Shown here: positions 8,561 through 11,151 of the stretch, piece after piece
Layout: each line of letters starts with the position of its first letter
Numbering within the stretch: position 1 is the first letter of the stretch
Source: Gonapodya prolifera JEL478
Taxonomy: Eukaryota; Monoblepharomycota; Monoblepharidomycetes; Monoblepharidales; Gonapodyaceae
NCBI GenBank assembly: GCA_001574975.1
Contig: KQ965761.1
Coordinates: 73,785-84,935, forward strand
Direction of reading: 5' to 3'
Length of the DNA: 11,151 bases
Position numbers and translations under genes: made by a program
Notes under the pieces: model-generated
Seen by the model: the letters and a program-made list of their open reading frames with translations, nothing else
Told to the model about the DNA's origin: nothing
Databases searched by the model: none

Positions 8561-8579
8561 TTTGAACGCAGGCGAAATG

Positions 8580-9361
8580 CCGGGTCGACTATTCTTCCCA
8601 ACGTCATAACCCTACTACAGGCACCACCTCCATCCACGACTACTGCCTCGAAATAAGAGTAAATGACAAGTGCGGACCGGATCAGTGACTTGTGCGGCAG
8701 CGCGGGTGTAGTTCGTGGCGCTGGTGACACCTCGTCCTCCTGTTTCCATTGACTCACACCCCTCCCCCTATCCAATCATCAAGCCCACACGTACATCCAG
8801 AAGCCGACCCTTCCAAAATTAACTTCTAAGCCTCCTCGGTCGCACTTCTCAGATCTCAGTACGACGCTGTGAGGAATACCCCAGCACAAGCGTGCTGCGA
8901 CACCAAATGAAGGTGGGGGGCTGGGTGAGCGAATAATTAAACTCGCCTGCTACAAGGTGGGTGAAGAAAAGCACGGGAGTCGCGTTCTTCAATCAACTTC
9001 TATGGCACCGTGACTCTATGAGGCTCCACAAATGTGATTGTACGGTAAACGACCCCAGTCCCACAACGAACGCCAGAAGGCGAGCAATAAGAGCTGCGAA
9101 GAATGGATCTATTTCGAGACGAAAGCCGACGTTCTTCTATCTGGTCTATTGAGACTCTATAGCAGTGACAAAACCCCACAATAAGTGAACACTGATCGGA
9201 TGGCCTGAGGAACATTCTACACAACTCGACAGAAGAACGCCCCCACGACGTTCTCAAACTTACAATGACTTTTAATAATCCACGACCGTGAAGCACCATC
9301 TGCAAGAGGAGGGGCGGTGTGCCTGGTGAAGAGGGCCGGGGCGACCAGTTGAGTTGCAGTT
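8580..9361. other. Region without a supported gene
   Basis: Open frames here are short or lack recognisable content; a 136-codon minus-strand frame at 9000-9410 reads as low-quality sequence with no motif. Nothing resembling a transposase, tRNA or rRNA was seen. A CACAAGT/ACTTGTG-type short inverted pair at about 8667-8695 is the only local structure noticed. Confidence 0.5.
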
Positions 9362-9516
9362 GGTCATGTATTCTGCACAATAATGATATTAGTGTCCCCC
9401 GATTCCCCACCCTGGCGCCCGCCAGCCTTCACATCATCTGCGCCTGGCTTCCCGGACGTGTGCTTGAATAAAGGGGACCGGAGCGTGCAGTGTGTTGTTG
9501 CGCAGAATACATGACC
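9362..9516. repeat. Inverted repeat of 19-23 bp flanking a 109-117 bp spacer
   Basis: GGTCATGTATTCTGCACAA at 9362-9380 is matched by the reverse complement of 9498-9516 at 18 of 19 positions. With three mismatches in total, the arms extend inward to 23 nt. The layout is that of a small miniature element with terminal inverted repeats or a long hairpin; no target-site duplication is evident next to the arms. It lies just past the 3' end of the gene at 9566-10729. Confidence 0.75.
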
Positions 9517-9565
9517 CTGCCTCGCTTCTCCGTCAACGACTTCTGTATTCTCATTTTTTCCTCCT

Positions 9566-10729
9566 TCATGGCCCGCTTTTGTTGGGCCTCCACAGCGTTC
9601 CCAGCCACAACCCAACATTTAATCGTGTCTGCAGTTCTTTGCTGATCCGCGCGTGTACTTCCTTCAGCTTGGCCTCCTGTTCCTCTTCCGTGCGGGAGTT
9701 GAACCACCGGTTACCTCTCATGGCCTCATGGGTGAGGCGGGAGGAGTACGATCGGCCAATTGGCCGATGATCGCCTAGAAGAGAATCCGCGAGGAGCACT
9801 TCAGTGAGTAATTCGGCCTCGTCATCGTTCTCATTCTCGACTAACGCAACATCCCCGCCAGAGCAGTCCACCAGGCGCTCGCTATCTCGCTCCGCTACGC
9901 ATTCAACACCTCTTTCAAGTGGTTCAAGGTGCTCGAGCACATTGGGTACCGGCTGAAGTCCACGACCACCACCTTCTCGAGAGTCAACGTCAGCCACGTA
10001 GCACTCTGAAAACAGGGCCGCGTCTCGCGGACTCGGAACAAAGGAAGATGACAATCGTTGAGGGAGACGGGGTATGTCAAAGTTCGCAATGGAGCAGCCA
10101 CCATGGTCGTTGGTCCAGACTGCACGACATGCCGCCAAGGCACGTTGTAGGTGAACGTATGTAGCCGACTCCTCCACGAATGCCACAACCGCTTGCAGCC
10201 ACTCCACGTCCGTGTTCGTCACTTTCGACTCCCGTACACTGTCGTCCAGCAGGCAAAGAAGCTGGGACTGAGCGATTAGGACATCCAGTTTTCTGGTGAG
10301 AGGAGGCCCCAAGTCCCTCAAGCATCCTTAGAGCGATTGATTCCGTATCAACATGTCGGCCGTCGGCCCCACATACAGCATGTAACCTGGTGCAAACGTC
10401 ACCATCACCGCCCCATCAGCGTCGGTCACCACGGCTCCCGCTGTCCACGACTTAACGTAAACGAGGTTCTTGCACATTGTGGGCTCGATTTGGTGCGGGG
10501 TCGCGGCTTGGGTGGGTCGGAACCGAAGACAAGAGGGTGCCGCATGGGTCACATTGGCAGACGGGAATGGTGGGAGAGGGTCGACGAGAAGACCCAACAG
10601 CAGTTGGACTCCATAAATCAAGATGCGGGCCTCCATCCTGAACTCTGCCGCGTAGTGGAAGAACCACGACCTCCATTCGTGAGAAAGGGAAGCGAGGTCG
10701 GCGGGCAACGGAGAGTTGTGTGCGGCCAT
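9566..10729 (-). CDS. Probable gene of unknown function, 2 exons, about 359 aa
   Basis: Model: exon 1 10377-10729, exon 2 9566-10292, with an 84-bp intron 10293-10376 (GTATGT...CACCAG). The raw frame is open from ATG 10729 to 9566 except for one TAA at 10328-10330. The predicted intron removes that stop, and its length is a multiple of 3. Exon 1 has a hydrophobic segment YGVQLLLGLLVDPLPPFP, then CKNLVYVKSWTAGAVVTDAD and APGYML. Exon 2 continues KLDVLIAQSQLLCLLDDS, has an acidic stretch VENENDDEAELLTEVLLAD, and ends in a charged, coiled-coil-like segment with EEEQEAKLKEVHARISKELQ. I do not recognise the family. The C-terminus is uncertain: after 9566-9620 another frame, open to 9429, continues with a similar charged composition (AMKEEKMRIQKSLTEK), so a further intron or a frameshift is possible. 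A degenerate copy of exon 1 lies at 8151-8551. It could be a real gene, a repeat-family member or a decaying copy. Confidence 0.42.
9751..9768. repeat. 18-bp perfect palindrome
   Basis: ATCGGCCAATTGGCCGAT is identical to its reverse complement. It contains overlapping CCAAT/ATTGG and lies within exon 2 of the unknown minus-strand gene, where it encodes part of DHRPIGRSY. It may be coincidental or a binding site for a dimeric protein. Confidence 0.8.
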
Positions 10730-10733
10730 TAGG
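10394..10733 (-). repeat. Direct duplicate of 8151-8484
   Basis: This is the better-preserved copy of the duplicated segment and forms most of exon 1 of the unknown gene at 9566-10729. Both copies lie on the same strand about 2.2 kb apart. The alignment runs to the copy's ATG region, where ATGGCCG here faces GTGGCCG in the other copy. Confidence 0.75.
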
Positions 10734-11151
10734 CGAGGATTTGAGTGAGAGTGTGAAGAATATGAGGAAATCTGAGAAACTCTGAAGAGATTCTTGGTTT
10801 CGTGGAGTTTCGTGGTTCAAGGATCAACAGACTCACGTCAGGCTTGCAGGCGACAAAACCTCTCACTCCTCACGAACATGATTATCATTTTCTCTTGTAT
10901 CACGTATCACACTTAAAGATATTTTCGGGTTCTTTTTACATGGATATCGCAAGCTTATTGCGGTATTGTAGGCTATTTCTGATGGACCATTTCTGGTGGT
11001 ATTCTCACGCTCTCCACCGACGAACGACCACCTTTTCGACCACGGAGCGGCCGAATTGTATATTCTTGAGCTGTTTGTTGGTAAAGGAGTAGCGACGGAG
11101 CACATTTTCTGCTTTGAAATGCGGTCCAAGTGTAAGGTCTTCGCCCCTTCC
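10734..11151. other. Right edge, no supported gene
   Basis: This holds the presumed 5' flank of the unknown minus-strand gene. A TTTCGTGG reiteration occurs at about 10797-10820. The block at 11074-11114 repeats 8520-8560 and carries an ATG (minus, 11105) followed by MCSVATPLPTN, similar to MCSVAALVPTN of the other copy. This could be an upstream exon or part of a repeat. The remaining frames show no recognisable content, and the window ends here. Confidence 0.45.
11074..11114. repeat. 41-nt repeat, partner at 8520-8560
   Basis: It matches 8520-8560 at 34 of 41 positions without gaps, with TTTGTTGGTA at one end and CTGCTT at the other. Its distance to the main duplicated segment differs by about 300 bp between the two copies, implying an insertion here or a deletion there. 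Confidence 0.65.

Noticed and set aside
9000-9410. 136-codon minus-strand open frame
   Set aside because: No recognisable domain, an unlikely composition rich in Cys/Arg/Ser, and no splice or homology support.
9690-9712. GGTTCAACTCC (minus strand), similar to a tRNA B box
   Set aside because: No matching A box and no acceptor stem at tRNA distance; the sequence lies in an open coding frame (NRWFNSRTEEE).
10328-10330. Stop codon interpreted as proof that the unknown gene is a pseudogene
   Set aside because: It sits within a consensus 84-bp GT-AG intron whose removal keeps the frame, which explains it more simply.

Overview
The window looks like nuclear DNA of an intron-rich, moderately GC-rich fungus. 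The evidence is many short GT-AG introns (most 70-150 bp) with pyrimidine-rich 3' ends, fungal-type flotillins, and a stand-alone K+-channel-tetramerisation (T1/BTB) protein. This would fit an early-diverging (chytrid-like) fungus, but a basidiomycete cannot be excluded from this sequence. Nothing bacterial, viral or plasmid-like is seen.

Layout. Positions 1-1077 show no gene that I can support. Positions 1078-3620 (minus) and 3821-6096 (plus) are two flotillin genes arranged head to head across a 200-bp shared promoter. I rebuilt both exon by exon: the minus copy has 8 exons and 482 aa, the plus copy 8 exons and 465 aa. The proteins are very similar and differ mainly in a linker after the N-terminal SPFH half. 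Exon differences are mostly silent, so both copies look maintained, while the introns have diverged almost completely. Each copy has one intron that the other lacks. Three unusually long introns (291, 292 and 312 bp) are filled with GC-rich, hairpin-forming repeat units. All units lie in the same orientation relative to the gene's sense strand, and none was seen outside these introns.

Positions 6691-7984 (plus) encode a 381-aa, three-exon protein with an N-terminal T1/BTB domain and an unrecognised C-terminal half. From about 8000 to the end, the minus strand carries a probable gene of unknown function (9566-10729). It has a predicted 84-bp intron that removes an in-frame stop. A diverged, broken duplicate of its first exon lies at 8151-8551. 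A 155-bp inverted-repeat structure (9362-9516) and an 18-bp perfect palindrome (9751-9768) lie in the same region.

Functionally, the flotillin pair would form membrane-microdomain scaffolds and may be co-expressed from the common promoter. The BTB protein is probably an oligomerising adaptor. No pathway link between these genes is visible, so the window reads as ordinary nuclear sequence with a locally duplicated, repeat-bearing gene pair.
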